Positions 39,820 through 48,795 of a stretch of 64,000 nt of DNA are shown piece after piece; the first letter of the stretch is position 1, and the number at the start of each line of letters is the position of its first letter. The notes below the pieces were generated by a model that was not told the origin of the DNA, made no database searches, and saw nothing but the letters and a program-made list of their open reading frames with translations. Position numbers and translations under genes: made by a program. Origin of the DNA: Acidobacteriota bacterium (GTDB lineage Bacteria > Acidobacteriota > Terriglobia > Terriglobales > Acidobacteriaceae); assembly GCA_031296115.1 (NCBI GenBank), contig JARLGI010000033.1, forward strand, positions 62,001 through 126,000, written 5' to 3'.

Positions 39820-40159
39820 ACGGACTGTTAAACACTACGAAACGACCCAGTCGGAATGGGACCGGATCGTAGCCAGTGAAGAATTTCAGGAGCTGATGGC
39901 GCTGAAGAAAATCTTCATCGTGCCGGCTTTCATTTTCTTCGTTGTGTATTACTTCACTTTGCCGGTGCTGGTCGGATATGCGCCGAACTTCATGGCCGCG
40001 AAGGTGATTGGTATGGTGAACATTGCCTGCCTTTTCGCCTTGTCTCAGTTTTTTGTTGCCTGGATGATTGCCGGACTCTACGTGAAAGCTGCCAACGATT
40101 TTGATCGGCTGGCAAAGGACATCATCGAGAAGGCCGAATATGCCAAAGAAGGCCAGTAA
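39809..40159 (+). CDS. DUF485 membrane protein, partner of the ActP-type symporter
   Basis: The 116-residue protein has two hydrophobic segments (IFIVPAFIFFVVYYFTLPVL and ACLFALSQFFVAWMIAGLYV) and a charged C-terminus. This is the YjcH/DUF485 pattern of small proteins encoded next to acetate symporters. ATG at 39809 starts the conserved region, and the longer frame to 39728 overlaps the opposite-strand relic. The symporter gene starts three bases after its stop, so the two form an operon and probably a functional pair. Confidence 0.92.
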   Translation: MADTRTVKHYETTQSEWDRIVASEEFQELMALKKIFIVPAFIFFVVYYFTLPVLVGYAPNFMAAKVIGMVNIACLFALSQFFVAWMIAGLYVKAANDFDRLAKDIIEKAEYAKEGQ

Positions 40160-40162
40160 GCC

Positions 40163-41773
40163 ATGTCAACTTCATTATTGATGTTCCTGGTGTTCATCGC
40201 GATCACGTTGGGGATCACCTACTGGGCCTCCCAACGGTCCACTGGAGCGAGCGCATACTTCGCAGCCAGTCGCCAGATTAAGGGCTGGCAAAACGGAGTG
40301 GCAGTAGCCGGCGATTATATGAGCGCCGCGTCTTTTCTCGGAATTGCCGGTCTGATTGCGTTCTTTGGCTACGACGGCTTCCTGTACTCCGTGGGCTGGC
40401 TGGTAGCCTATCTCACCGTTCTTCTGGTGGTGGCAGAGCCGCTGCGCAACGCCCGCAAGTACACCACGGCCGATGTGCTGGCGTATCGCCTGAAACCGCG
40501 GCCGGTACGGGCGATGGCGTCGCTCAGTACGTTGACTATCAGCACATTCTACATGATCGCGCAGATGGTCGGCGCGGGCACGCTGGTTGCGCTGCTGCTC
40601 AAGGATTTTGGAATCAAGTTTCCCACGGCCGTGATCGGTGTCGGAATTCTGATGATCGTCTATGTGGTGTTCGGCGGCATGCTGGCGACCACCCGGGTAC
40701 AGATCATCAAGGCCATCCTGCTGATGGCCGGGACCATCCTGCTCAGCATTTTGGTGCTGGCACATTTCGGTTTCAGCTTGGGCAGCTTCTTTAACGCCAT
40801 CGGGGCCGTCTCCTACCACGACAAAGCCGGGCAGCTGGTCACCAAGGACTTTCTTACGCCCGGGTTGCGTTTCAAGCCTCCTTACGGGGCATTGGATCTT
40901 ATCTCGCTTGGCGTGGCGCTGATTTTTGGGACTGCGGGCCTGCCCCACATCCTGGTGAGGTACTATACGGTGCCCGATGCCAAGACGGCCCGTAACAGCG
41001 CGGTCTGGGCGATGGTGCTGATTGGCAGCTTCTACATCCTGACCACGTTCTGCGGGTTCGGGGCCGCCGCGATTGTGGGGCCGGACTATATCAAGGGGCA
41101 CGGCGGAACCAACATGAGTGCACCACTGCTGGCCCAGGCTTTGGCGGGGAACATCTTCTTCGCCTTCATCTCGGCAATCGCATTTGCCACGATTCTTGCC
41201 ACGGTGGCCGGGCTTACGATAAGCGCTTCGACCTCGTTCGCCCACGACTTCTGGACGAACGTGATTCACAAGGGAGTCGAGCGCAAGCCGGGCGAGGAAG
41301 TCCGTGTGGCGCGGGTTGCGGCATTCGTGGTTGGGGCGATAGCCATGGCCATTGCGATCAAACTAGGCCCGACCGCCAACGTGGCTTTCCTAGTGGCTCT
41401 TACGTTCGCGGTTGCTGCCTCCGCCAACATGCCGGTCATCGTGCTGTCCATCTTCTGGCGGCGCTTTAATACCTCCGGCGCGGTGTGGGGGTTAGGGGTT
41501 GGACTGGTTTCTTCGCTGGCTCTGATCGTGATCAGTCCTAACATAACGGCAATCGATCCTCCGACGGTGACGGGGGCGGCCCGGCACCTGATCCAGGCAA
41601 AAGCCTTGTTCCCGTTAGAAAACCCCGGCATCTTAAGCGTTCCGCTGGGCTTCCTTGGAGCCATCCTCGGCACGTTCCTCAGCAAGGAGCCCTCGGCTGA
41701 AGTGAAGTTCAACGAGCTGCTGGTGCGCTCCAATACCGGACTGGGTGCGGAGAAAGCAGTAGCCGCCCACTAA
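40163..41773 (+). CDS. actP: Sodium/solute symporter of the ActP (acetate permease) type
   Basis: The 536-residue SSS-family protein has about thirteen membrane segments. ActP-type signatures are GDYMSAASFLGIAGLIAFFG, AEPLRNARKYTTADVLAYRL, TFYMIAQMVGAGTLV, GTAGLPHILVRYYTVPDA and ATVAGLTISASTSFAHDFW. ActP imports acetate, glyoxylate or propionate with sodium or protons. It follows the DUF485 gene and the two synthetases, giving an uptake-plus-activation set for acetate. A bidirectional hairpin ends the unit about 150 bases downstream. Confidence 0.9.
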   Translation: MSTSLLMFLVFIAITLGITYWASQRSTGASAYFAASRQIKGWQNGVAVAGDYMSAASFLGIAGLIAFFGYDGFLYSVGWLVAYLTVLLVVAEPLRNARKYTTADVLAYRLKPRPVRAMASLSTLTISTFYMIAQMVGAGTLVALLLKDFGIKFPTAVIGVGILMIVYVVFGGMLATTRVQIIKAILLMAGTILLSILVLAHFGFSLGSFFNAIGAVSYHDKAGQLVTKDFLTPGLRFKPPYGALDLISLGVALIFGTAGLPHILVRYYTVPDAKTARNSAVWAMVLIGSFYILTTFCGFGAAAIVGPDYIKGHGGTNMSAPLLAQALAGNIFFAFISAIAFATILATVAGLTISASTSFAHDFWTNVIHKGVERKPGEEVRVARVAAFVVGAIAMAIAIKLGPTANVAFLVALTFAVAASANMPVIVLSIFWRRFNTSGAVWGLGVGLVSSLALIVISPNITAIDPPTVTGAARHLIQAKALFPLENPGILSVPLGFLGAILGTFLSKEPSAEVKFNELLVRSNTGLGAEKAVAAH

Positions 41774-41918
41774 GTTCCCGATCCACAGCTTCCGCAACGG
41801 TGCGGCTTATTGAGGACACAGTGGCGCGAGATCGATATTTGTAGTTAGTAGAGTATTTGGTAGTTGGCAACTGGCAATTGACGCAACCGGCGCTTCGGCC
41901 ACATACCAAATACCAATC

Positions 41919-41967
41919 ACTAGTCGGTAGTGGCTGAATCTGCGAGATTCAGCCACCACCCACTAGT
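41919..41967. terminator. Bidirectional hairpin between actP and the HNH gene
   Basis: GTGGCTGAATCT (41930-41941) pairs perfectly with AGATTCAGCCAC (41945-41956) around a three-base loop. ACTAGT blocks at 41919-41924 and 41962-41967 extend the symmetry. It lies between convergent genes. Confidence 0.65.
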
Positions 41968-42193
41968 CTCTTGAATGGACGTCCAGGTGGCATTCTACCC
42001 ACAGTGTGATCAAATTCTGTTCCTTGTCGCCACCTGACTGGCTGCGGAACTTGAGGTGATGCACCTGCAGGTTCTGCATGCTCCCGCAGGTTTGGCATCG
42101 CCAGCCGTCGCGCTCCAGGACTTGCCGGTGCAGTTGGCGGTAGCAGTTTGAATCGAGTCTCAGTCGCGGGGTTTTCGAGCCGACCTTCCTCAT
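41963..42193 (-). CDS. Small HNH endonuclease-domain protein
   Basis: The 76-residue protein is almost only an HNH module: LERDGWRCQTCGSMQ (first zinc Cys pair), LQVHHLKFRSQSGGD (catalytic His region), NLITLWVECHLDVH (Asn and last His). The Cys normally found in NLITLC is Trp here, so one of the four zinc ligands is missing. Such minimal HNH proteins cut DNA or are remnants of larger nucleases. A PD-(D/E)XK-like relic lies upstream on the same strand, 18 bases away. Confidence 0.8.
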   Translation of the reverse strand: MRKVGSKTPRLRLDSNCYRQLHRQVLERDGWRCQTCGSMQNLQVHHLKFRSQSGGDKEQNLITLWVECHLDVHSRD

Positions 42194-42211
42194 GAGACTT
42201 CCCGGTTGACC

Positions 42212-42706
42212 TCAGATAAAAAGGTTTCCTGCTGTGAGCGGGGGCAGGAACTGGTAGTAACGGGAGATGGATTGCAGCAGAGCCTCTGGATTGTCGCCGG
42301 CGATCGAGGCTCCGGCCAGAAAGTCGGCACAGATCATCTTCAGGCAATAGCCCCGAGACTTGTCCGAGCCGAGCATTAAAGCTGCGGTCTCGATGGCCCG
42401 CTCGATCACCGGCACTTCGCTCTTGTAGACTTTGAAAAAGATCAGCTCCGAGGGTTCGCAGTCCTTGCCCGTCAGCCCCTTCTCTACTTCCCGCTGGAAC
42501 TCCGCCTTGGGCATCTGCCGGGCTCTGTGCAACCAGGTTGCACTTTCGAAGCGCTGACCCTGGTGGCGTGCCAGCTTGGCCAGTTCCAGCCCCTTGAGGC
42601 AGAGCCCGAGGAACGGACAGGTGGTGCAGGGGTCCTGGGGAAAGCGGATGCCACTGTGCGGCAGGAATAGTCCCGACTCGATACTGCGGACAATGTCATC
42701 GACCAA
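42212..42706 (-). CDS. Probable N-terminally truncated PD-(D/E)XK-type protein with unknown C-terminal domain
   Basis: The listed start is TTG. The frame is open for about 11 more codons upstream (RQEFATLVDD), without a start. The first 45 residues (VRSIESGLFLPHSG, CTTCPFLGLCLKG) look like the C-terminal cysteine-cluster end of a RecB/Cas4-like PD-(D/E)XK nuclease, whose catalytic core is absent. The remaining 110 residues are helical (VIERAIETAALMLGSDKSRG, CLKMICADFLAGASIAGDN) and belong to no family I recognise. It could be the truncated relic of a larger gene, or an expressed small protein starting at a later ATG (42521). Confidence 0.45.
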   Translation of the reverse strand: MVDDIVRSIESGLFLPHSGIRFPQDPCTTCPFLGLCLKGLELAKLARHQGQRFESATWLHRARQMPKAEFQREVEKGLTGKDCEPSELIFFKVYKSEVPVIERAIETAALMLGSDKSRGYCLKMICADFLAGASIAGDNPEALLQSISRYYQFLPPLTAGNLFI

Positions 42707-42760
42707 GGTGGCAAATTCCTGCCGCTGAGGCGGGGCCCGAGATGCGCCCCGTTTCCTTGC

Positions 42761-43753
42761 TCAAGCGTCGGCGGGCGGCGGCTCCGTCTCCGTCTCCGGG
42801 TAGAGCGTCATCTGCGGCGTCGCTTCAATTACTTCTACGGGATGCGTCGTCGTGTAGTCGACTGCATCGGCGGGCACCATTTCGGCGTGATGTTTGTACC
42901 ACTCCATCGCGCTCGCCGTCTGCCACAGCCTGGCCGCCAACTGCACCAGCAGAACGAGTTCAAGCAGGATAAAGATCGCCGGCACTGCGGTGGGCGGCAG
43001 CTTGGTCCAGATCAGAAAGCCAATCAGCAGCGTCATCCAGGCCACCAGGCTGATGCGGAAGTACATCCACAGCAGAGTTCCCATCTGGCGGCTGGTAATA
43101 CCCAGCGCCTTCCACATGTTTCGCCACATGCGTCGTTCGTTCTGCGCGACGGCGCGCGACTTGGCGACATCGAACCACAGCCGGACGAACAGCACGACCA
43201 GGAAGAGAAGGAAGGTGCCGGCGGTGTCGGCCAGGAATGCCACGTGGTCGGAGGCGGCCTTGTCTCCGGCGCGGTCCGCGAGTCTCCCCAGCGCCAGGTA
43301 CAGGCTGCCAAGAAACACAAACGGAATTGCCGAGAGGAGCATCAATCGAACAAACGGCCAGAAGTAAGCACCGCAGGCCGAGAAGAATTCCTGTGTGGTC
43401 AGCTTGCGGTCGTGCCGGTAGGCTTCCAGAATGCCGCCGCTGGCGAACAGCATGAACAGGGCGAACAGCCCTGCGAACAGATGCGATGTGCCGGTGAAGC
43501 GCATGACGTCCACGTCCGGCACCCGGGTCAGTTCGCGGAACATGCCAAAGTCGAAACCCTTGAGCATCTGCTCGCCGGCCAAGGTGTGTCCCAAGGCGCC
43601 CTTGAGCGCATGCAGCGCCGGCATGGTTCCCAGCCAGCCCAGCACGAAGTTCACGCCGAACACCCACCACAGGATGCTTCGGCGGCGCCAGAGCAGGGCC
43701 GCTCCAGCCGAAACCAACCCCTTGCGTTCCATGGTCATCGTGTTCTCATTCAT
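42761..43753 (-). CDS. Polytopic membrane protein of unknown function
   Basis: The 330-residue protein has about six hydrophobic segments (ILWWVFGVNFVLGWLGTM, LFAGLFALFMLFASGGILE, PFVRLMLLSAIPFVFLGSLYL, GTFLLFLVVLFVRLWFDV, AWMTLLIGFLIW, AIFILLELVLLVQLAARL) and an acidic proline-rich tail. No family was recognised with certainty. ATG at 43753 overlaps the upstream M1 peptidase stop by four bases (ATGA), so production is coupled to the peptidase and the two proteins may work together at the membrane. Confidence 0.75.
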   Translation of the reverse strand: MNENTMTMERKGLVSAGAALLWRRRSILWWVFGVNFVLGWLGTMPALHALKGALGHTLAGEQMLKGFDFGMFRELTRVPDVDVMRFTGTSHLFAGLFALFMLFASGGILEAYRHDRKLTTQEFFSACGAYFWPFVRLMLLSAIPFVFLGSLYLALGRLADRAGDKAASDHVAFLADTAGTFLLFLVVLFVRLWFDVAKSRAVAQNERRMWRNMWKALGITSRQMGTLLWMYFRISLVAWMTLLIGFLIWTKLPPTAVPAIFILLELVLLVQLAARLWQTASAMEWYKHHAEMVPADAVDYTTTHPVEVIEATPQMTLYPETETEPPPADA

Positions 43754-45699
43754 ACCAGCCAACTCAATACCTGTGCCAGGAACTGCGTCAACGCCATCCA
43801 ATAGGCTGCGATCTTGTGATACGGCAGGCGCTGGTCGTACGTGGTCCGACTGTTGTTGAGGTAGTTGCCGTCCATGGTCGCCCGGTAATCAGGATCGATC
43901 TGTGCCGAGACAATCCGCGCCTTCTTGCGGTAGACATAGCGGACCCAGCGGTCCTTGCCGTCCCACTTCTCCCGGACCCTCTCGCCGTTATCGAACTTGA
44001 TCTCGGCCTCAACCGGAAACACGAAATCGCCTTTCCGGTGCAGGATGACTTGGGTCTCATAGGTAGCGCCGCCCTTGTCATCAGCGTCGTCCTTGTACCA
44101 AGTCACCGGCGAGGAATCGGCGCGCAGGACCTCGTAGTCCATGACCTGGGTACCGTAGACCGCCTGGTCCCAATACCACTTCAGGTCCTGGCCGGCGACC
44201 TCGGTCACGGTGCGCAGGAAATCTTCCTGCGTGGGGTGGGCGAAGCGATACTTCATGAAGTAGGTGTGCAGCGCCTTGCGCAGGGTCTGCTCGCCGACCA
44301 CGGCCTCCAGCGTCACCAGCATGGTGGCGGCTTTGCCATAGCTGATGGCGCCGTAGGAACTCGCACTCATGTCGGTATAGCTGGGGCGGGAGAGGAAATC
44401 GATGTTCGCCCGCCTCAAGTAGGACCGCCGCAGAGACCCGCGGGCGCCCTCTTGTACTCCGAACAGGTTGAAGGCGCTGGTGTGCTGTCCGAAGAGACTG
44501 TCCAGCACCTTGATTTCGGTGTAGCTATTGATGCCCTCGTCGAGCCAGGCATTCTCGAACTCGTTCGTAGCTACCATGCCGTACCAGTATTGGTGACCGA
44601 ACTCATGTTCGGTGACCCCTTCCGGCTCGTTATAGTCGCCCTGCAACAGCGGCCAACTCGTGCCTCCGGTGATGAAGGTCGGGTACTCCATGCCCCCGGC
44701 TTCGCCGGCCCCGTGGGGCGGGTCCACCACCGTGAGTTGCGCATAGGGATACGGACCGTACCACTCATCGAAGCGCTGCATGGAACCCCGGGCCACATTT
44801 ACGTAACGCTGCAAGGAGCTTTCGTGATCGGTGTAGGTCAAGAGGCGGATTCTGACTGCTCCGACGCTACCGTCGAACTGGCTGTCGATCACTTTGAAGT
44901 TGGGATCCGCGGTCCAGGCGAAGTCGTGTACATCTTCTGCATGAAAGGCGACGGTCTTGGTGCCATTGCCGTTGTCACGGTCGCTGGTCTGCACGCCGGT
45001 AGCACCGATGACGAAATTTTTCGGCAGAGTGATGGTCACGTCATAGGTTCCGAAGTCGGCGAAGAACTCGGTCATCGCGTGGAACTGGTGGCAATTCCAA
45101 GCGCCCTGCCACCACACCCCGACCTTGGGGAACCACTGCCCAGCCAGCAAGAAATTGCCGCTATAGCCGGTGCGAGCGACAAGCTCGGGAAATTTTGCGC
45201 GGAAGGAGATTTTGAACGTGACGCTCTGACCGGGCGCCACCGGGCGCGGTAAATGCACCTCGAAGACCGTCTTGTCATCGGGATTTCCGTCGTCGGGCGA
45301 GACGAACTTCATCTGCTTCGTGAGATCGCCCATGCCCACGACCTCGAACGCTGTCACCTCGTTCAAGCCGAAATCCTTCTCGTCCCATTCACTCAAATCG
45401 CTGGAGCGGAAGTATCCGTCGCGATGTCCCTCGTGCATCCAGGTGGATTTGGGCTGGAACGCGTTCAGATAGAGATGGAAAGGAAAGCGGTCGAGCGGTT
45501 TGCCGGTCAGGTTGCGATAGGTGAGAGTCTCGGTGGCATCCAGTGAATGCTTGGCTGGGTCATACTTCGCATCGATTTGATACGCCACCACCCGCTGGGA
45601 GAGCGGTCCTGAAACTTTCGGAGCAAAGGGACTTTGCCCCGCCGCCGTACCCACCAGCAGCAGAACCATGGCTAGGGGAGAAAGCTTGCTACCTTCCAA
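43750..45699 (-). CDS. M1-family metallopeptidase (aminopeptidase-like), exported
   Basis: The 649-residue protein has a signal peptide (LAMVLLLVGTAAGQ). The gluzincin active site is HEFGHQYW around residues 365-372, with the third zinc ligand in FENAWLDEGINSYTE. GGMEYPTFITGG replaces the classical GAMEN exopeptidase motif. The start is TTG, supported by GGAGG five bases upstream, and no closer ATG gives a complete signal peptide. It would cleave peptides outside the cytoplasm. The downstream membrane-protein gene is translationally coupled, and pfkA-type gene lies immediately upstream on the same strand, 12 bases away. Confidence 0.9.
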   Translation of the reverse strand: MEGSKLSPLAMVLLLVGTAAGQSPFAPKVSGPLSQRVVAYQIDAKYDPAKHSLDATETLTYRNLTGKPLDRFPFHLYLNAFQPKSTWMHEGHRDGYFRSSDLSEWDEKDFGLNEVTAFEVVGMGDLTKQMKFVSPDDGNPDDKTVFEVHLPRPVAPGQSVTFKISFRAKFPELVARTGYSGNFLLAGQWFPKVGVWWQGAWNCHQFHAMTEFFADFGTYDVTITLPKNFVIGATGVQTSDRDNGNGTKTVAFHAEDVHDFAWTADPNFKVIDSQFDGSVGAVRIRLLTYTDHESSLQRYVNVARGSMQRFDEWYGPYPYAQLTVVDPPHGAGEAGGMEYPTFITGGTSWPLLQGDYNEPEGVTEHEFGHQYWYGMVATNEFENAWLDEGINSYTEIKVLDSLFGQHTSAFNLFGVQEGARGSLRRSYLRRANIDFLSRPSYTDMSASSYGAISYGKAATMLVTLEAVVGEQTLRKALHTYFMKYRFAHPTQEDFLRTVTEVAGQDLKWYWDQAVYGTQVMDYEVLRADSSPVTWYKDDADDKGGATYETQVILHRKGDFVFPVEAEIKFDNGERVREKWDGKDRWVRYVYRKKARIVSAQIDPDYRATMDGNYLNNSRTTYDQRLPYHKIAAYWMALTQFLAQVLSWLV

Positions 45700-45711
45700 A
45701 GCGCCTCCGTG

Positions 45712-46785
45712 CTATTTATCCACTTGGCCGGCAGGAATGGGGTCAATCAATCCCATGGCGACCTCGACCAGCTCCGGATCGACCGGGCGCGTCTTGTGGA
45801 TGGCATCCACCAGAGGAATGGTAACGATATCGGTCCCGCGCAACGCGACCATGATTCCGAATTCCCCTTTGTGGACCTCGTCAATCGCGCCCACTCCGTA
45901 ACGCGACGCCAGCACGCGGTCGAACGCGCTGGGCGAACCTCCACGCTGGATGTGCCCCAGCACCACGTTGCGGGTCTCCAGCCCGGTACGGTGTTCGAGC
46001 TCACGCGCCAGCACCTCCCCGATGCCACCCAGGCGAACGTGACCGAACTCATCTTTGCCCATATTGGTGACGATAGGCGCGCCATGCGGAGCGTCTAAAT
46101 CGGTGGAGAACTTCGCTCCCTCGGCGACGACTACGATGCTGAAATAGCGTCCGCGGGCGTGGCGGGCGCGAATTCGCTCCGCTACTTCCTCGATGTCAAA
46201 AGGCCGCTCGGGAATGAGGATAACGTCTGCTCCCCCGGCGATGCCGCTGTACATCGCGATCCAGCCCGAATCGCGTCCCATCACCTCCACCACGATCACG
46301 CGCTGGTGCGCTTCGGCCGTGGTGTGCACGCGGTCGATGGCCTCGGTCGCGGTGTTGACCGCGGTGTCGAAGCCGAAGCAGAAGTCCGTGCCCATCAGGT
46401 CGTTGTCGATGGTCTTGGGAACTCCGACCACTTTCACGCCCTGTTCGAACATGCGCTGGGCCACGCTCATGGTGTCGTCCCCACCGATAGCTATGAGCGC
46501 CTCGATCTGGTTGGCGCGCAGGTTCTCAATGCAACGCTGCAGCCCGCCCTCGTGTTTCGCCGGATTGGTGCGTGAAGTGCGCAGGATGGTCCCGCCTCGG
46601 GGCAGAATGCCGGAGATGGCGTCCATATCCACGATCATGGTCTTGTTCTCGAAGACGCCGCGCCATCCCTCCATGAACCCCACAAACTGGTCGTCGTAAT
46701 GCATGATGCCCTTGCGCACCACGGCCCGTATCACGGCGTTGAGTCCAGGGCAGTCGCCGCCACCCGTCAAAATGCCAATCCTCAT
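45712..46785 (-). CDS. 6-phosphofructokinase, pyrophosphate-type active site
   Basis: The 357-residue protein starts MRIGILTGGGDCPGLNAVI at ATG 46785. The frame remains open for another 270 codons upstream, but this is not coding. The enzyme phosphorylates fructose 6-phosphate. Two diagnostic positions are Asp in IAIGGDDTMSVA and Lys in GVPKTIDNDL. ATP-dependent bacterial enzymes have Gly at both positions, whereas pyrophosphate-dependent ones have Asp and Lys, so PPi is the predicted phosphoryl donor. MGRDSGWIAMYSGIAGGAD and ILGH-like GHIQRGGSPSAFDR complete the site. It sits upstream of the M1 peptidase gene and diverges from a DUF962 gene. Confidence 0.92.
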   Translation of the reverse strand: MRIGILTGGGDCPGLNAVIRAVVRKGIMHYDDQFVGFMEGWRGVFENKTMIVDMDAISGILPRGGTILRTSRTNPAKHEGGLQRCIENLRANQIEALIAIGGDDTMSVAQRMFEQGVKVVGVPKTIDNDLMGTDFCFGFDTAVNTATEAIDRVHTTAEAHQRVIVVEVMGRDSGWIAMYSGIAGGADVILIPERPFDIEEVAERIRARHARGRYFSIVVVAEGAKFSTDLDAPHGAPIVTNMGKDEFGHVRLGGIGEVLARELEHRTGLETRNVVLGHIQRGGSPSAFDRVLASRYGVGAIDEVHKGEFGIMVALRGTDIVTIPLVDAIHKTRPVDPELVEVAMGLIDPIPAGQVDK

Positions 46786-46884
46786 GGCTGAAGCATGCCT
46801 CCAGGAAAATAGTAACGGTATCGGGGAATTTCTGCAGGATGGAGTACACTTTCGCGAGTCAATCGAAGCAAATCGGACAATTGG

Positions 46885-47250
46885 GTGACAGAGGAAACTG
46901 CTATCAGTGAGACGCCAACGTTCCTCTCTTACGACGAATTCTTCGGGTTCTACCTGCAGCAGCACAGCGATCCGGCCAACCGCGTGATGCACGCCGTCGG
47001 CACCACGCTCGGATTCGCAGTCGCCATCGCCGCCTTTGCCACCGGCCACCCCTGGTATGCGCTGCTCTTTTTTCCGATCGGCTATGGCTTCGCCTGGACT
47101 GGCCATTTGCTGATCGAGGAGAATGTTCCCGCCACCTTCGGCCATCCCTTTTGGTCGTTCATCAGCGACTTCCGGATGCTGGGGCTGATGTTCACCGGGA
47201 GGCTCAAGGCCCGCCTGGATGCATCCCCGGACGGGCAGGGCCATTCCTAA
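46885..47250 (+). CDS. DUF962/Mpo1-like membrane protein
   Basis: The 121-residue protein has the DUF962 arrangement: SYDEFFGFYLQQHSDPANRV with a conserved His, then two hydrophobic hairpins (GFAVAIAAFATG, ALLFFPIGYGFAWTGHLL) and EENVPATFGHPFWSFISDFRM. Yeast Mpo1 of this family is an iron-dependent dioxygenase of 2-hydroxy fatty acids. Whether bacterial members share this reaction is not established here. The start is GTG and no ATG is available. It diverges from the phosphofructokinase gene with a gap of 99 bases. Confidence 0.85.
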   Translation: MTEETAISETPTFLSYDEFFGFYLQQHSDPANRVMHAVGTTLGFAVAIAAFATGHPWYALLFFPIGYGFAWTGHLLIEENVPATFGHPFWSFISDFRMLGLMFTGRLKARLDASPDGQGHS

Positions 47251-47352
47251 GCCGCCCCATAGGCGATCGAGGTTTGTTGCTTTTGGTTCCTGAGCGCCGG
47301 CGCGGCGGGTTTGAGCGCCCGCTGCGGTCTTTCTCCTGCTACACTCGCGGCA

Positions 47353-47856
47353 ATGCGGGTCTTGGGCATCGATTGCGGCGGAGAATACACCGGCTACGGG
47401 GTAGTGGAGCAGGAAAGGCAAGGCTCGCTGCATCACCTGTGCAGCGGCGCTATCCGGCTTTCGCCAAAGGACGCCTTGGAGCTTCGCCTGAAGAAGATCT
47501 GCGATGAGCTCACCGCGATCATCGTCGCTTATGCGCCAGACCAGGTGGCCATCGAGGACGTGTTCTACGCGGTGAACGTGAAGTCGGCGCTGAAGTTGGG
47601 GCACGTTCGCGGGGTCGCGATGCTAGTAGCTGCGCAGGCGGGACTCGAAGTGGTGGCCTATGCGCCGCTTTCCATCAAGTCGGCGGTCGTGGGATACGGT
47701 AGGGCAGAGAAGTCGCAGGTGCAGATGATGGTGGCGCGCTTGCTCGAGCTGCCCGCGCCGCCCGAGCCTCCCGATGTGGCCGATGCTTTGGCGATCGCCA
47801 TCTGCCATCTGCATACGGCTGGGACGATGCTGCGGCAGCGGGCCGGCGCCCATTGA
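47353..47856 (+). CDS. ruvC: Holliday-junction resolvase RuvC
   Basis: The 167-residue protein starts MRVLGIDCGG, where D7 is the first catalytic acid. The others are Glu in VAIEDVFY and the pair in DVADALAIAICH. SIKSAVVGYGRAEKSQVQ fits the DNA-binding face. RuvC cuts Holliday junctions with RuvAB during recombination. ATG at 47353 is preferred to an upstream GTG/TTG frame because it starts the conserved core. ruvA and ruvB are not adjacent. Confidence 0.95.
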   Translation: MRVLGIDCGGEYTGYGVVEQERQGSLHHLCSGAIRLSPKDALELRLKKICDELTAIIVAYAPDQVAIEDVFYAVNVKSALKLGHVRGVAMLVAAQAGLEVVAYAPLSIKSAVVGYGRAEKSQVQMMVARLLELPAPPEPPDVADALAIAICHLHTAGTMLRQRAGAH

Positions 47857-47897
47857 ACCGGGTTCGGCCGGCAAATCGGATAAAATTTCTGTTCAGC

Positions 47898-48593
47898 ATG
47901 AGACTTTGCCTGGCTCTCGCAACCATTCTGCTGGTACTTCCCCTGGCCGCCCAACAGGCCGCGGAATCCCCAGCTCAGCCTTCGGTGACCTTCAACTTTG
48001 AGTGGAGCGAGGGCATCCCCTGGCAAACCTACTCCATTACGGTACAGGCGGACGGCAAAGCGCATTTCCAAGGAACCCCTGCCCCCGATCAGCAGGGCGG
48101 CGATACCGACCCGTTCGAGCAGGACTTTACTCTTTCCGAAGCCAACCGGCAGATGGTCTTCGACTTGGCGAAAAAATTAAATTACTTCAGCGGCGACTAC
48201 GATTCTCACCTCAAGAAAATCGCGCTGACCGGACGGAAGACCCTGGAATACAAGTCCGCTCAGACTCAGGGCACGACCACCTATAACTACTCGCCCAACA
48301 ATGATGTGCAACAGTTGACGCGCCTGTTTCAGGGAATCGCCACGACCGTGGATTACGGGCGCAAGCTGGCGTTTCAGTACCGCTTCGATAAGTTGGGAAT
48401 GAACCAGCGTTTGAAAGAGCTGGTGGGCCTGCAGGCCGATCACAACGTCGAGGAATTGGGCGCCATCGAGCCCATCCTGCTCAAAATCGCCAACGATCCG
48501 AACCTGATGCATATCAGCCGGCAAAGCGCTCAGCAGTTATTGAAAGCGATCAATGGGTCGGCCATTGCCGCCCAGACTCCAGCACAGCCGTAG
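47898..48593 (+). CDS. Exported protein of unknown function
   Basis: The 231-residue protein has a clean signal peptide (MRLCLALATILLVLPLAAQQ). The mature part is predicted beta-rich at first (VTFNFEWSEGIPWQTYSITV, KAHFQG) and helical later (FDKLGMNQRLKELVGLQADH, ISRQSAQQLLKAINGS). No cysteines occur in the mature region and no family was recognised. ATG at 47898 gives the signal peptide directly, whereas the longer frame from 47853 overlaps the ruvC stop. A TAAAAT hexamer lies about fifteen bases upstream. Confidence 0.7.
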   Translation: MRLCLALATILLVLPLAAQQAAESPAQPSVTFNFEWSEGIPWQTYSITVQADGKAHFQGTPAPDQQGGDTDPFEQDFTLSEANRQMVFDLAKKLNYFSGDYDSHLKKIALTGRKTLEYKSAQTQGTTTYNYSPNNDVQQLTRLFQGIATTVDYGRKLAFQYRFDKLGMNQRLKELVGLQADHNVEELGAIEPILLKIANDPNLMHISRQSAQQLLKAINGSAIAAQTPAQP

Positions 48594-48606
48594 CTGCTTT
48601 GCCTTG

Positions 48607-48624
48607 TTGTCAAAGATTTGACAA
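48607..48624. promoter_or_regulatory. 18-bp inverted repeat upstream of the FecR-domain gene
   Basis: TTGTCAAAGATTTGACAA is symmetric except for the central two bases and contains a TTGACA hexamer. It lies 14 bases after the previous stop and about 170 bases before the FecR-domain gene. It could be an operator or a weak terminator. Confidence 0.45.
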
Positions 48625-48795
48625 CTCTCGGCCCCGTTTTTCTGCAACTTGGCATCTAACGGGTGTTTAATGGAGTATGGGAAGAGTAGCGGGCGACGCT
48701 GCAGAGGAAGATGCCCGTCTCTGTCAGATAACACGGCAAACTCGCCGATTGTCTGTCAGGTGCTAAAGATGTCACGGGCCCAAAGGAGTAGGGGT

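Noticed and set aside
46786-47604. N-terminal extension of the phosphofructokinase frame by about 270 codons on the minus strand
   Set aside because: It is antisense to the clear DUF962 and ruvC genes, and the enzyme's conserved start is MRIGILTGGGD at 46785.
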